From a virus, in IMG/VR virus record IMGVR_UViG_3300011271_000003, positions 1 to 64,000 of that record: a DNA stretch of 64,000 nucleotides; one strand, written 5' to 3'. Every line of letters starts with the position of its first letter. Position 1 is the first letter of the stretch. The notes under the pieces were generated by a model that was given only the letters and a program-made list of their open reading frames with translations, did not search any database and had not been told where the DNA came from. The position numbers were made by a program, and so were the translations under genes. Positions 47,968 to 54,847 of the stretch are shown here, piece by piece.

Positions 47968-48097
47968 AGTACAACTCTCGTGGGTTTACGTTGCTCGATG
48001 AAGCACGCTAGTCCGCGCCTTAGACGCGCTATAGTAAAGTCTAATCGCTGAGCTCACCCACTTTGACACCTTTTTAAGGAGGCTAGAGCTAGAGCGT
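47968..48097. promoter_or_regulatory. Non-coding gap with TTAGAC/GTCTAA sites
   Basis: 130 bp. TTAGAC (48020-48025) and GTCTAA (48039-48044) form an inverted pair; GTCTAATCGCTG (48039-48050) and TTGACAC (48063) recur at 12 kb. No clear promoter for the flanking minus-strand genes. Confidence 0.5.
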
Positions 48098-48113
48098 CTA
48101 ACTTAATTCTAAC
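48086..48113 (-). repeat. Copy 2 of the 28-bp inverted repeat pair
   Basis: Reverse complement matches 11941-11968 at 27 of 28 positions. Half lies in the last codons of the 59-aa gene (GAG TTA GAA TTA AGT TAG) and half downstream of its stop. Confidence 0.75.
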
Positions 48114-48277
48114 TCTTCGTGCTGCAGCTGGCTATCATAGGCGCGCTGCGCCTGCTCGTCGGGCGACAGTTGATCCCAGGTAGGAGTGTACACGTCTCCT
48201 ACGAGCTGCTTGGCCTGGCGCCAGATTCCGTAGGAAATCATTGCTGCTGCCGTAACCGGCTCAAGATCGTTGTGCAC
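48098..48277 (-). CDS. Hypothetical protein (59 aa)
   Basis: 59 residues from GTG 48277 (GGTGGAG upstream), overlapping the previous gene by 17 bases. Residues 1-30 (AAAMISYGIWRQAKQLVGDV) are helical, the end acidic. Uses three TTA codons near its end, rare in Streptomyces hosts. Not recognised. Confidence 0.6.
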   Translation of the reverse strand: MHNDLEPVTAAAMISYGIWRQAKQLVGDVYTPTWDQLSPDEQAQRAYDSQLQHEELELS

Positions 48278-48584
48278 TTTGCTCCACCACTTTTACCTTC
48301 GGGCAAGTAGTTGTCGGACGCCGTACGTGACTAGGCTTCCAAATCTCTGTGCACTGAGGCCGAATGCACACCAGTACCGGAACGTCGTTGTTCGTTGCCT
48401 TCGCCTTCCAGATATGCTTACCGGTCGGGTTCCCCTGCGAGGTCTTGGCTGCGTACAGCCTCTCCCTGATACGCGCCTCGTTTCGCTTCTGCTCTCTGAC
48501 ACACCTCATGTGTCCTTCGTGGTAGACACCAGCCGCTCGCTGACAGACTTCCTCGTCAGGCTTTAGCGGGTCACATCTGTTCAT
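48261..48584 (-). CDS. Hypothetical protein (107 aa)
   Basis: Start at the second of two ATGs (48584) after GGGAGGA. Basic and helical, with CIRPQCTEIW near residue 82, a possible CxxxxC site. Not recognised. Confidence 0.55.
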   Translation of the reverse strand: MNRCDPLKPDEEVCQRAAGVYHEGHMRCVREQKRNEARIRERLYAAKTSQGNPTGKHIWKAKATNNDVPVLVCIRPQCTEIWKPSHVRRPTTTCPKVKVVEQSAQRS

Positions 48585-48742
48585 CATTCCTCCCATCCTG
48601 CTTCGCAAAGGCAGTCTCCATTGCCGCAGCAGCCCCACCCGTGCTTCTCTGGATCGTCCTGGGCAGGACACCAGGGCGCACACGTACAAGACCCTATGAA
48701 GGCTGCATGCTCTTCCCACTCGCCGTCGTTGTCGTCGCTCAT
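48584..48742 (-). CDS. Cys-rich small protein (52 aa)
   Basis: 52 residues with eight cysteines: CTCAPWC, then GWGCCGNGDCLCEAGWEE. A compact metal-binding or disulfide fold, of a kind frequent in actinophages. Overlaps the next gene (ATGATG). Confidence 0.65.
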   Translation of the reverse strand: MSDDNDGEWEEHAAFIGSCTCAPWCPAQDDPEKHGWGCCGNGDCLCEAGWEE

Positions 48743-49026
48743 TCGTCTGGCCTCGGATCCTGCAGCGTAGGAAGGAATGGCCTAGGCTGCGAGCTAAAAT
48801 GTCCACGCTCCTGGAAGAACCCAGGAATCTGTCCTCCGTCAGGGTTGATCATCTTGTACTGAATCCACTCCGTCCGCAGGTAGCGTTTACCTACTCGACT
48901 GAATTTGCGGTGCAGGAGTAGCTCACCGCACTTGTTGACCTGAACTCTTATCACCCGTGGGTACACGTGCTCCTGACCGCTGAAGGTGCTGACCACTACT
49001 TCAAACTGCTTTCTCATCCGTGCCAC
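48739..49026 (-). CDS. Hypothetical protein (95 aa)
   Basis: Basic, beta-type (EVVVSTFSGQEHVYPRVIRV). GTG start with an ATG three codons later. Not recognised. Confidence 0.55.
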   Translation of the reverse strand: MARMRKQFEVVVSTFSGQEHVYPRVIRVQVNKCGELLLHRKFSRVGKRYLRTEWIQYKMINPDGGQIPGFFQERGHFSSQPRPFLPTLQDPRPDE

Positions 49027-49181
49027 ATTCCTATCACCTGTAGATCGTCGTTGCTATCGGTAAGCCAGACTGGGTCGTCTTTGAGATTCTGTATCATTCG
49101 GTCTAGGACGTTTAGCAGCTGAACGTCCTCATCGCCGGTAGGCAGAATTGCTAGCTGAACGTCCAGTATAATCCTCTGCAT
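49014..49181 (-). CDS. Hypothetical protein (55 aa)
   Basis: 55 residues starting MQRIILDVQLAILPTGDEDV, acidic, alpha/beta. Overlaps the downstream gene by 13 bases. Confidence 0.55.
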   Translation of the reverse strand: MQRIILDVQLAILPTGDEDVQLLNVLDRMIQNLKDDPVWLTDSNDDLQVIGMWHG

Positions 49182-49182
49182 G

Positions 49183-49611
49183 TTAATAGGACCCTCTGTA
49201 GTTAAGGTCGTTCAGGATCTCGTGAGCCCGTCCTGTCTTCGCCTTCTCGTCGTCCTGGGCCGCCAGGAGTGCTAGGTTGTCCCGGGCCGCCTGAGCCAGC
49301 CCTGAATGAGGTGATACCTGGTCGTAACGCTTGTCACTCATTCCGCCTGTACCCTTAGGCGGAATCGTCCCATCGGGATTGACTTGCCGAGCCCAGCGAT
49401 TGCGGATCGGCTTCATCACTTCTCCGTTCGCCAGTCGCTCAGGCGGGAGGAACTCTGGACATCTGTCGTTCCTACACTCGTACAGTTCCACCGTTGTGCC
49501 TTGTGGAATCCCTGACATAGGTGAGACCTGAGCACGGCGCCGGTTAAGCATAATTCCCATCTCATTACACGATGGGCAGCGTCTGCTCTCTTCCTCCTGC
49601 GTGTCGGTCAT
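49183..49611 (-). CDS. Zinc-ribbon protein (142 aa)
   Basis: RRCPSCNEMGIML and YECRNDRCPEF form a classical ribbon in the first 60 residues; the rest is helical with DNLALLAAQDDEKAK. May bind nucleic acid. Not recognised further. Confidence 0.6.
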   Translation of the reverse strand: MTDTQEEESRRCPSCNEMGIMLNRRRAQVSPMSGIPQGTTVELYECRNDRCPEFLPPERLANGEVMKPIRNRWARQVNPDGTIPPKGTGGMSDKRYDQVSPHSGLAQAARDNLALLAAQDDEKAKTGRAHEILNDLNYRGSY

Positions 49612-50033
49612 CCTGTAGCCTCCAGACGCTCAAGTTTCGCCTCTACTGCCTGGAGGCGCTTGTTAATCTCTAGGAAGCGTTGCTCTAGCGCTCCCAGTCT
49701 GGTGCCTCGTACTTTCTGAGCCTTTGCGACCCTCATAAAGACGTCAATGTCTGGATCGTCGAGTAGCTCCCACCTGGATGCAGCGCTCCCACCTCCTCGG
49801 CTTAGCTGCTTGATACAGTTCATCTGTTCGAGTCGGTTCAGACATGAAGAATAGTAGGGCGTAGGTAGCTCGAGCTGTCTGAAGAGCTTAGTTGTGTGCC
49901 CCTCCCAGATGAAGGCGTGCCGCTGGTCCCCACCGTCTGGGATGTTAACGGGTATGGCCCCTGTCTTCATTGCTGCGAACACTCTGCAGACATGTTCGTA
50001 GAGTTTTGGTGGAGCGCTTCGCATTGCGGTCAT
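49608..50033 (-). CDS. Winged-helix-like DNA-binding protein with coiled coil
   Basis: 141 residues. Residues 45-95 (KLFRQLELPTPYYSSCLNRL, CIKQLSRGGGSAASRWELL) look like a winged helix; the last 35 are a coiled coil (RFLEINKRLQAVEAKLERLE). A likely regulator. ATGA overlaps. Confidence 0.6.
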   Translation of the reverse strand: MTAMRSAPPKLYEHVCRVFAAMKTGAIPVNIPDGGDQRHAFIWEGHTTKLFRQLELPTPYYSSCLNRLEQMNCIKQLSRGGGSAASRWELLDDPDIDVFMRVAKAQKVRGTRLGALEQRFLEINKRLQAVEAKLERLEATG

Positions 50034-50245
50034 GCGGGCTCCAGCTTGGCCCTGATTCGTTCTGCTGTTCTAGCTGCGTCGTCCATCGCGAGTGCGACTC
50101 CTAGTAGGTCTTCCCAGCTCTTGAGAGTGGGATCTGACGCTATATGTTTCTGCTGTGCATCTTTTTGGTCCGCCCAACCTTCGAGCACCGTGTCGAGTAT
50201 GAATGCTAGGACATCGGTCTCGTCGTTGTCGAGCTCAAGGGTCAT
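50030..50245 (-). CDS. Hypothetical protein (71 aa)
   Basis: Start at ATG 50245 after GGAGGTCAG. Helical and acidic (NDETDVLAFILDTVLEGW). Not recognised. Confidence 0.6.
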   Translation of the reverse strand: MTLELDNDETDVLAFILDTVLEGWADQKDAQQKHIASDPTLKSWEDLLGVALAMDDAARTAERIRAKLEPA

Positions 50246-50486
50246 ACTCTGACCTCCGTTGTGTAACACAAAAATCTGCCAAAATATATACGCCATCCAC
50301 CCTCAGCGTCACCTCACGACGCCTACACCCGTGGCCTCCCGCGGTCCTACAGAAGCTATTCACCTTCATCCTCATGTCAGAAGGACTGAGCAGGCTCTCT
50401 TTTTCGGCATCCGCTACTGTTAGTGTTCCTTCGACAAGCGGTCGTCGACTACGACGAGAGTTATCTGTGACCTGAAACACAGACAA
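50235..50486 (-). CDS. Hypothetical protein, start uncertain (83 aa)
   Basis: Frame from TTG 50486 with no clear ribosome site; ATG at 50375 is an alternative. The end (VTLRVDGVYILADFC) looks coding and its stop overlaps the next start, but the N-terminal part may not be translated. First gene downstream of the structured gap. Confidence 0.45.
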   Translation of the reverse strand: MSVFQVTDNSRRSRRPLVEGTLTVADAEKESLLSPSDMRMKVNSFCRTAGGHGCRRREVTLRVDGVYILADFCVTQRRSEYDP

Positions 50487-50546
50487 TGACTGTTGTAACC
50501 GGCCGGTGAATGGGCCAGCGCTTCTGCAGGCGCTTCCTTGTACTGG

Positions 50547-50595
50547 TCTGGGTCCGATAGCTCACAGCGCCTTCACGTACACCATCGGACCCAGA
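50547..50595. other. Hairpin 1 of the structured block
   Basis: Arms 50547-50558 (TCTGGGTCCGAT) and 50584-50595, 12 bp perfect, loop 25 bases. Confidence 0.75.
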
Positions 50596-50616
50596 AACTC
50601 CTAAGTGCCAGGGTGC

Positions 50617-50661
50617 CGCAGGGGTAGTGGTCACTAGTAACCAGCGCGCGTTACCCCTGCG
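50617..50661. other. Hairpin 2 of the structured block
   Basis: Arms 50617-50626 (CGCAGGGGTA) and 50652-50661, 10 bp perfect, loop 25 bases with a further inner stem (TGGTCA..TAACCA). A T-arm-like sequence follows at about 50661-50680. Confidence 0.75.
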
Positions 50662-50720
50662 ACAGAGCGGAATCGAACCGTCCAGCATTACGATCTGCCC
50701 AAATCTGTGTTGTTGTAAGT

Positions 50721-50799
50721 TCGGGCTCCGGGAGTCCTGTTCCTGGCCGGCTGACAACCGACCGTTACGGAACAGGACTCCCGTGAGGGTTTAGCCCGA
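50721..50799. other. Hairpin 3 of the structured block
   Basis: Arms 50729-50743 (CGGGAGTCCTGTTCC) and 50769-50783, 15 bp perfect, loop 25 bases with an inner 6-bp stem. Outer 7-bp arms 50721-50727 and 50793-50799 extend it. Confidence 0.8.
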
Positions 50800-50960
50800 C
50801 GCGCTGTGCCCTGCACCTCGAAGAGGTGGACGCTCCCTCGCTATTCCTGGCCCCTTGCCAGTCACGGCTACTCACCAGGACTTTTGCGTCCAGCTCACAG
50901 CTCTAGGCACGTCGGCATCCGACACTTTCGTTCGGACCTCACTGCGAGCTGAACGTGGTG

Positions 50961-51023
50961 GCGCGCTTACCGTATCGTACCGTGCCATCTGTTAGCTGGC
51001 ACGGGCATTTAAGGTAAGCGCGC
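50961..51023. other. Hairpin 4 of the structured block (two nested stems)
   Basis: Outer arms 50961-50971 and 51013-51023 (11 bp, GCGCGCTTACC), inner arms 50980-50987 and 50997-51004 (8 bp, CCGTGCCA), separated by a symmetrical 8/8 internal loop. Confidence 0.8.
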
Positions 51024-51101
51024 TGTTTACGACCGGCTCCTCAGGGGCTCCTATACTTGCCGCTCGCGCGGGCCTTGCTGAGGACTTACCTGGTTGACCA
51101 G

Positions 51102-51129
51102 CGCCCGCCATCCCATTGGATGGCGGGCG
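51102..51129. other. Hairpin 5 of the structured block (terminator-like)
   Basis: Arms 51102-51113 (CGCCCGCCATCC) and 51118-51129, 12 bp perfect with a 4-base loop. No T-tract on either side. Confidence 0.75.
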
Positions 51130-51273
51130 TATCCAGTTCGAGGGTGGTCAGTGCCTACCGGTCCGTCTTCCCAGAGGGCGGTTCGGGTTCCCCACTCTCT
51201 GGGCGCTCCTTGTCACCGTACTAATCCGTCATGGGACGAGGAGCCTGTCTCTATTGAGTTGTCAAAAGTTATC

Positions 51274-51323
51274 GGCGGAGCTGCCCCAGCCACCGGCCTA
51301 AGGGTTTCCACGACAGCTCCGCC
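51274..51323. other. Hairpin 6 of the structured block
   Basis: Arms 51274-51283 (GGCGGAGCTG) and 51314-51323, 10 bp perfect, loop 30 bases. Confidence 0.7.
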
Positions 51324-51510
51324 TTCGGCTCTCCGTCAGCTTTGATCGTGTGCCTGCTCTCAAGGAACTAGCATCGATCTCGAGCTTTTGGCGAACCTAG
51401 TCAGCGGTGGAAGTTTGACCTCCCACCGCCGTCGACCGGTCTCAGCGTGTCGGCGCTGGCCTTGTCGATCCGGCGCTCGGTCAGCGACACCCGACCTGCG
51501 TACCGGAGCG

Positions 51511-51584
51511 TGGACCAGACGGGGTTCGAACCCGCGACTTTCCCGATGCTAGGCACGTCTGCCTAGACCCGCGCATACTGGCCC
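51511..51584 (-). tRNA. tRNA-like element, anticodon arm not canonical
   Basis: 74 bases. A 7-bp acceptor stem (GGGCCAG with CTGGTCC), a 3-bp D stem and a T arm (GCGGG TTCGAAC CCCGT) are present in tRNA order, with discriminator A. The middle does not form a 5-bp anticodon stem with a 7-base loop, so no amino acid can be assigned. It may be a tRNA remnant or mimic. Confidence 0.4.
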
Positions 51585-51589
51585 ATCCG

Positions 51590-51690
51590 TGGGTGGGAGG
51601 GATTTGAACCCTCGAGCAGTTTCGCTGGGAGCAGCGACCCCGCGATACTTCCCTAGTATCACCGAACGGCCTCTAGCGGCATACCACCCT
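51590..51690 (-). tRNA. tRNA-like element of class II shape, anticodon unclear
   Basis: A 6-bp acceptor (GGGTGG with CCACCC), a D stem (GCC/GGC), an anticodon-type arm (GATAC TAGGGAA GTATC), a long variable arm (CGCTG/CAGCG) and a T arm (GAGGG TTCAAAT CCCTC). The loop lacks U at position 33, the central triplet would read GGG, and an extra CCG/CGG mini-stem precedes the arm. Not a normal Leu, Ser or Tyr tRNA. Confidence 0.45.
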
Positions 51691-51738
51691 ACCACCTTAC
51701 CGACGAGAAGGGCATCAGCTCTTACCGTCGGAGGAGGT

Positions 51739-52329
51739 TTATTCAGCCTCGACGACCTCGGAGCCGTCGGTCACTTCGGCCTCTTCCTCCGCCTCGACCG
51801 GAACGGTCCCTGGCACCTGCACAGCTGCCTTAGCCGTGGTCGTTCCGGAGGCCTTGGCTGCCTTCTCTGCGGCCTTAGCTGCCTTAGCGTCCGCCTTGGC
51901 CTGGTCACGCTCGCCCTTGCGACCCCACCAGGCTACGACCTCAGCGATCACGACGCCAGGCCGAGTGAGAGTAACGCCGTGCTCGCTGACCTGCGGCTCA
52001 GCGAAGGTGTTGCCCTCCGCGTCGTAGTGCTTGACGGGGAACGGGTCGTCCTTGCCCGGTGACTTCACGAAGCCGTACATGCGCTGCGGCTGGAAGTTCG
52101 CATCCACGAACGGTGCGGATGCGCCTTCCTCCTTGTGCGTCTTCAGCCAGTTCAGCGCCTCGATCGGAGTCGAGACACCTTCCGGCAGCTTGTGCTTCGT
52201 AGCCGGGTTCGTGGTACCTGAGGTCGGCTGCGCTGGGACCGCTTCGGTCCCAGCAACCTCCTGCCCGTTGGTAGCAGCTTCGGCCTGTGCTTCCTCGGCC
52301 GCCGGGGCCTCGGTCTGCATGTCAGTCAT
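51739..52329 (-). CDS. Ala/Glu-rich conserved protein (196 aa)
   Basis: AGGAAGAGGG precedes ATG 52329. Polar Ala-rich ends flank a folded middle (residues 45-135: PIEALNWLKTHKEEGASAPF, QRMYGFVKSPGKDDPF, VVIAEVVAWWGRKGE). Codons are clearly more GC-rich at third positions than neighbours, as in highly expressed genes. With its own promoter it may be abundant. Function unknown. Confidence 0.65.
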   Translation of the reverse strand: MTDMQTEAPAAEEAQAEAATNGQEVAGTEAVPAQPTSGTTNPATKHKLPEGVSTPIEALNWLKTHKEEGASAPFVDANFQPQRMYGFVKSPGKDDPFPVKHYDAEGNTFAEPQVSEHGVTLTRPGVVIAEVVAWWGRKGERDQAKADAKAAKAAEKAAKASGTTTAKAAVQVPGTVPVEAEEEAEVTDGSEVVEAE

Positions 52330-52419
52330 TTAACGTCCCTCTTCCTTTCTTAGGACTCTTTACGCCCTAGTGGGCTGGCTAGGCTTCTTGCCGAGCCATG
52401 CTCTTGTTGATATATGAAT

Positions 52420-52449
52420 ATTTTATCGCAGGCTCACTGGGGAAGGCAA
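52420..52449 (-). promoter_or_regulatory. Probable sigma70-type promoter
   Basis: Minus strand TTGCCT (52444-52449), 18 bases, TAAAAT (52420-52425), about 90 bases before the Ala/Glu-rich gene, in the 177-bp gap 52330-52506. Confidence 0.6.
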
Positions 52450-52506
52450 GGGCTCAGGTACAGGTTTTTTGAGATTCTTTTGGTCCACTATGTAGCTCTT
52501 GGTATT

Positions 52507-52875
52507 CTATACACACCTACATGGAGAATAGCCGCATGCTTGGCACGGAGCCTTTTGCCCGTTAGCTTTTGCTGATGATATTCGGCTACACGCTCCGCAT
52601 CCGCCGTCTGAGCGACGACCAAAGCGCCTAGTATCATGCCCTCTAGGACATACTTGGTGGTCATACAGCATATGACACCGATGACAAAGTGTCACAAAGG
52701 TACTTCGTGTGCCATGAACGTAAGCCCAGTCCTCTGCCCTACTCTGACATCCGCCCTCGCACAGCTGGAGGTACGCCTGTCCGTACCGTGATCGAAGCAC
52801 GTAGTGCAGCTCGTTGTACGATTTCCTGGATACCTTAAACGACACGCATTCGTGACTAGCAAGGGTGACCTGCAC
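52507..52875 (-). CDS. HNH-like protein with CGYxxCRC zinc tail, paralog 2
   Basis: 122 residues. Start chosen at GTG 52875 (AGGAG upstream), giving MQVTL as in paralog 1. LCEGGCQSRAEDWAYVHGTR, VTLCHRCHMLYD, and CQACGYSPCRC align with 46680-47093 throughout. Likely a duplicated mobile gene. Confidence 0.65.
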   Translation of the reverse strand: MQVTLASHECVSFKVSRKSYNELHYVLRSRYGQAYLQLCEGGCQSRAEDWAYVHGTRSTFVTLCHRCHMLYDHQVCPRGHDTRRFGRRSDGGCGACSRISSAKANGQKAPCQACGYSPCRCV

Positions 52876-52943
52876 TTTGCTCCTAAGGCTTTTAATCAGG
52901 TTTCTTGTAGCACCTCTTGTATCACTTGGTAACACACAACTCG

Positions 52944-53789
52944 TCAGCACCCGCTGATATTATGGAACTGGGTAAGGGCATCGGTTGTCACCTGGTTCGG
53001 GTGAACGAACAGCGCGATCGTGAATGCCGCCGTCGTATCTGGGGTCCAGATGTCCACGGTTACGCCAGCCGCCTGGAATGCCCTCACCTGGAATCCCGTG
53101 AGGTAGCCCGTAGCCGCATCCACCTGGGACGAGCCGCCCGCTCCTGCTGCTGTCAGTGGCCAGAACGGGGCGACTAGCAGGTGCGTGCGCTCGCCCGGGT
53201 AGGCCTTGCGCACAGCCGCTAGGCCGGTGACCGAGGTACCGGATACGGTAGTGAACGTGCTGGCCGCAGCCGCCTTCATGACCGCAATGTACGCCGCGAA
53301 CTCAGCCGCCGTCCAGCTAGATGATTCCTCGACCTCGACCTTCTCTCCGAGGGTCTTGGCTCGCGCCAGGTATGCTGTCAGCGTCGGTAGGTGTTCGTAG
53401 GTCAGTCCTGAGGGCGGCGTTGTCGAAGTGCCAGGTACCAGGTAAAGCCGCTGAGCCGTTAGTTGTGTAACGGTGTAGTTTTGTGGCGGTCCAGTCAGGT
53501 TGGTAAAGTACTGAAGTGCTGCGCCGTGCATAATGATCGGTACAGGTGACTGGCCTCCACCTGACATGTTGACGTCGGTCTCTACCCACGTCGCTTTGCC
53601 GTTCACTGAAGCCGCTGTGATCGCGCCAAGACTGTTCTCAGGTAGTCCCCAATACGGGTAGTGAAACCCCATATGCGCTACTAGAGTCGGACAAGTTGCT
53701 GTCGCAGCTTGAACGCCTCCTGGAGGAGGAGGCAGGAGTACAGCTATGGCAGCGAGTGCTGCAATTCCGAAATACTTATGAATCTTCAT
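52944..53789 (-). CDS. Secreted glycerophosphodiester phosphodiesterase-like protein
   Basis: 281 residues from ATG 53789. A signal peptide (KYFGIAALAAIAVLLPPPPG) ends near AATATC. VAHMGFHYPYWGLPENS, WVETDVNMS and PIIMHG match the GDPD fold, with the Arg of the usual HRG changed to Met. Such enzymes cleave glycerophosphodiesters, including teichoic-acid-type polymers. Export from the phage-infected cell suggests action on the envelope; the odd HMG may alter activity. Confidence 0.75.
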   Translation of the reverse strand: MKIHKYFGIAALAAIAVLLPPPPGGVQAATATCPTLVAHMGFHYPYWGLPENSLGAITAASVNGKATWVETDVNMSGGGQSPVPIIMHGAALQYFTNLTGPPQNYTVTQLTAQRLYLVPGTSTTPPSGLTYEHLPTLTAYLARAKTLGEKVEVEESSSWTAAEFAAYIAVMKAAAASTFTTVSGTSVTGLAAVRKAYPGERTHLLVAPFWPLTAAGAGGSSQVDAATGYLTGFQVRAFQAAGVTVDIWTPDTTAAFTIALFVHPNQVTTDALTQFHNISGC

Positions 53790-54456
53790 GTCTCTCACCT
53801 ATAGGTTCCCAGGCCATAGCCCTCTGCAGATCGGTAACTGGGTAGTCACCGCTGTCCATCCAAGCCAGGAGGTCCTCCCACCTGTACCCCTTCGGGCTCT
53901 TTGGTCCAGTGGTGTACCAGAGGCCGTTAACTCTGACAGCAGCATAGCTGTAGGTCGTGTCCTGAAGAGCAGCTAGGGTTGCAGCGAGAGGACTCTGCGG
54001 ACTGCCCCAGGACTTGGTGAACCTGATTACCGTTCCATCTACGGAGTCTGGTCCGTAGCGCTTCTCTCGCTCCTTGTGCCTTGCCAGCACCTCGCCAGCC
54101 TGTGCGATGATTGCTTCGGCTGCCTCTTTCGACATCACCACTTCAAATTCTCCTTCTACTTCGGTTGGGCCTTGTATGTACGGTCTACAAGCGCCACAGT
54201 TGGCTTTGTGAAACTCCACGTCTGACGTAAGCGCGACTGACGCGACTGACGCGACTGACGCGAGGCCGTGCGGGAAGCACTTAACGCACAGACGTTCATC
54301 TGACGGTGGCTGCGCGTACTGCTTGAGCCACTGCATGTAGATTCGGGTATTACAGGGAGGGATGGTGGAGGCACTGCCTACCAAGTAGGCCAAGTGCCAC
54401 TTAGGTGAGACTTGGCTGCTGACTGGTGTCGACCTAACGTAGATCACTAGCGCCAC
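53776..54456 (-). CDS. Hypothetical protein with two Cys pairs (226 aa)
   Basis: GTG start, uncertain. RLCVKCFPHG and KANCGACRPY are probable zinc ligands, separated by a 9-bp tandem repeat coding (ASV)x3. A helical middle is followed by GLWYTTGPKSPKGYRWEDLL, a short domain seen in other phage proteins. Function unknown. Confidence 0.6.
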   Translation of the reverse strand: MALVIYVRSTPVSSQVSPKWHLAYLVGSASTIPPCNTRIYMQWLKQYAQPPSDERLCVKCFPHGLASVASVASVALTSDVEFHKANCGACRPYIQGPTEVEGEFEVVMSKEAAEAIIAQAGEVLARHKEREKRYGPDSVDGTVIRFTKSWGSPQSPLAATLAALQDTTYSYAAVRVNGLWYTTGPKSPKGYRWEDLLAWMDSGDYPVTDLQRAMAWEPIGERHEDS

Positions 54457-54487
54457 CGGAAGTAGGCTGTAGCTGCTAGTACGGTCA

Positions 54488-54649
54488 TTAGTGGTTCCCG
54501 TCGTGAGAGTGGTTTTCCTCTGCCTTTCGCCGAAGTGCGTCCCCTAGGTGGTCGATCTCGATTTTAAGGTAGAGAAGCTCATCCTCCAGGTTTGAAATAC
54601 GCCTCTGAGTTTGTGGGTCGATATCGTGTGTGTGCTCTGGTGTTTCCAT
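54488..54649 (-). CDS. Small coiled-coil protein (53 aa)
   Basis: 53 residues, METPEHTHDIDP then RRISNLEDELLYLKIEIDHL. GAGGAGA precedes ATG 54649. His-rich ends. A 13-codon frame (MTVLAATAYFRWR) starts in its TAATG and overlaps the next gene's start, perhaps coupling them. Confidence 0.6.
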   Translation of the reverse strand: METPEHTHDIDPQTQRRISNLEDELLYLKIEIDHLGDALRRKAEENHSHDGNH

Positions 54650-54658
54650 GCTGTCTCC

Positions 54659-54847
54659 TCACGCCTCCACGTCTCGTGTGCAAAACTCGATTGCTGACCG
54701 GAGTCCCTGCACCTCTGGCATCCGTACGATATGCGGCGACCCTTGTGCTAGGAGGTCTCCGTCTGTCTCTGCGAGATCGTCAATACAGAAACCAACGCAG
54801 ACCTTCAGAACCTCGAAGTTCTCGTCTGTCAGAGTGATCTGCTTCAT
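54659..54847 (-). CDS. Hypothetical protein (62 aa)
   Basis: Start at ATG 54847 overlapping the PolX-SWIM stop (ATGA), AAAGGG upstream. LTDENFEVLKVCVGFCIDDL is a helix. Not recognised. Confidence 0.6.
   Translation of the reverse strand: MKQITLTDENFEVLKVCVGFCIDDLAETDGDLLAQGSPHIVRMPEVQGLRSAIEFCTRDVEA

Larger units (their letters stand above)
50487..51738. other. Gene-free block with many long inverted repeats and tRNA-like arms
   Basis: 1.25 kb without a convincing gene on either strand. It holds at least seven inverted repeats with 10-15-bp nearly perfect arms, three with 25-base loops, and three T-arm-like sequences on the minus strand (near 50665, 51528 and 51605). This is far more secondary structure than any other gap in the window. 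Individual hairpins are listed separately. Confidence 0.75.

Noticed and set aside
51590-51690. Amber suppressor tRNA that could read the TAG at 42200
   Set aside because: The loop TAGGGAA does not place CTA at positions 34-36 and U33 is missing.
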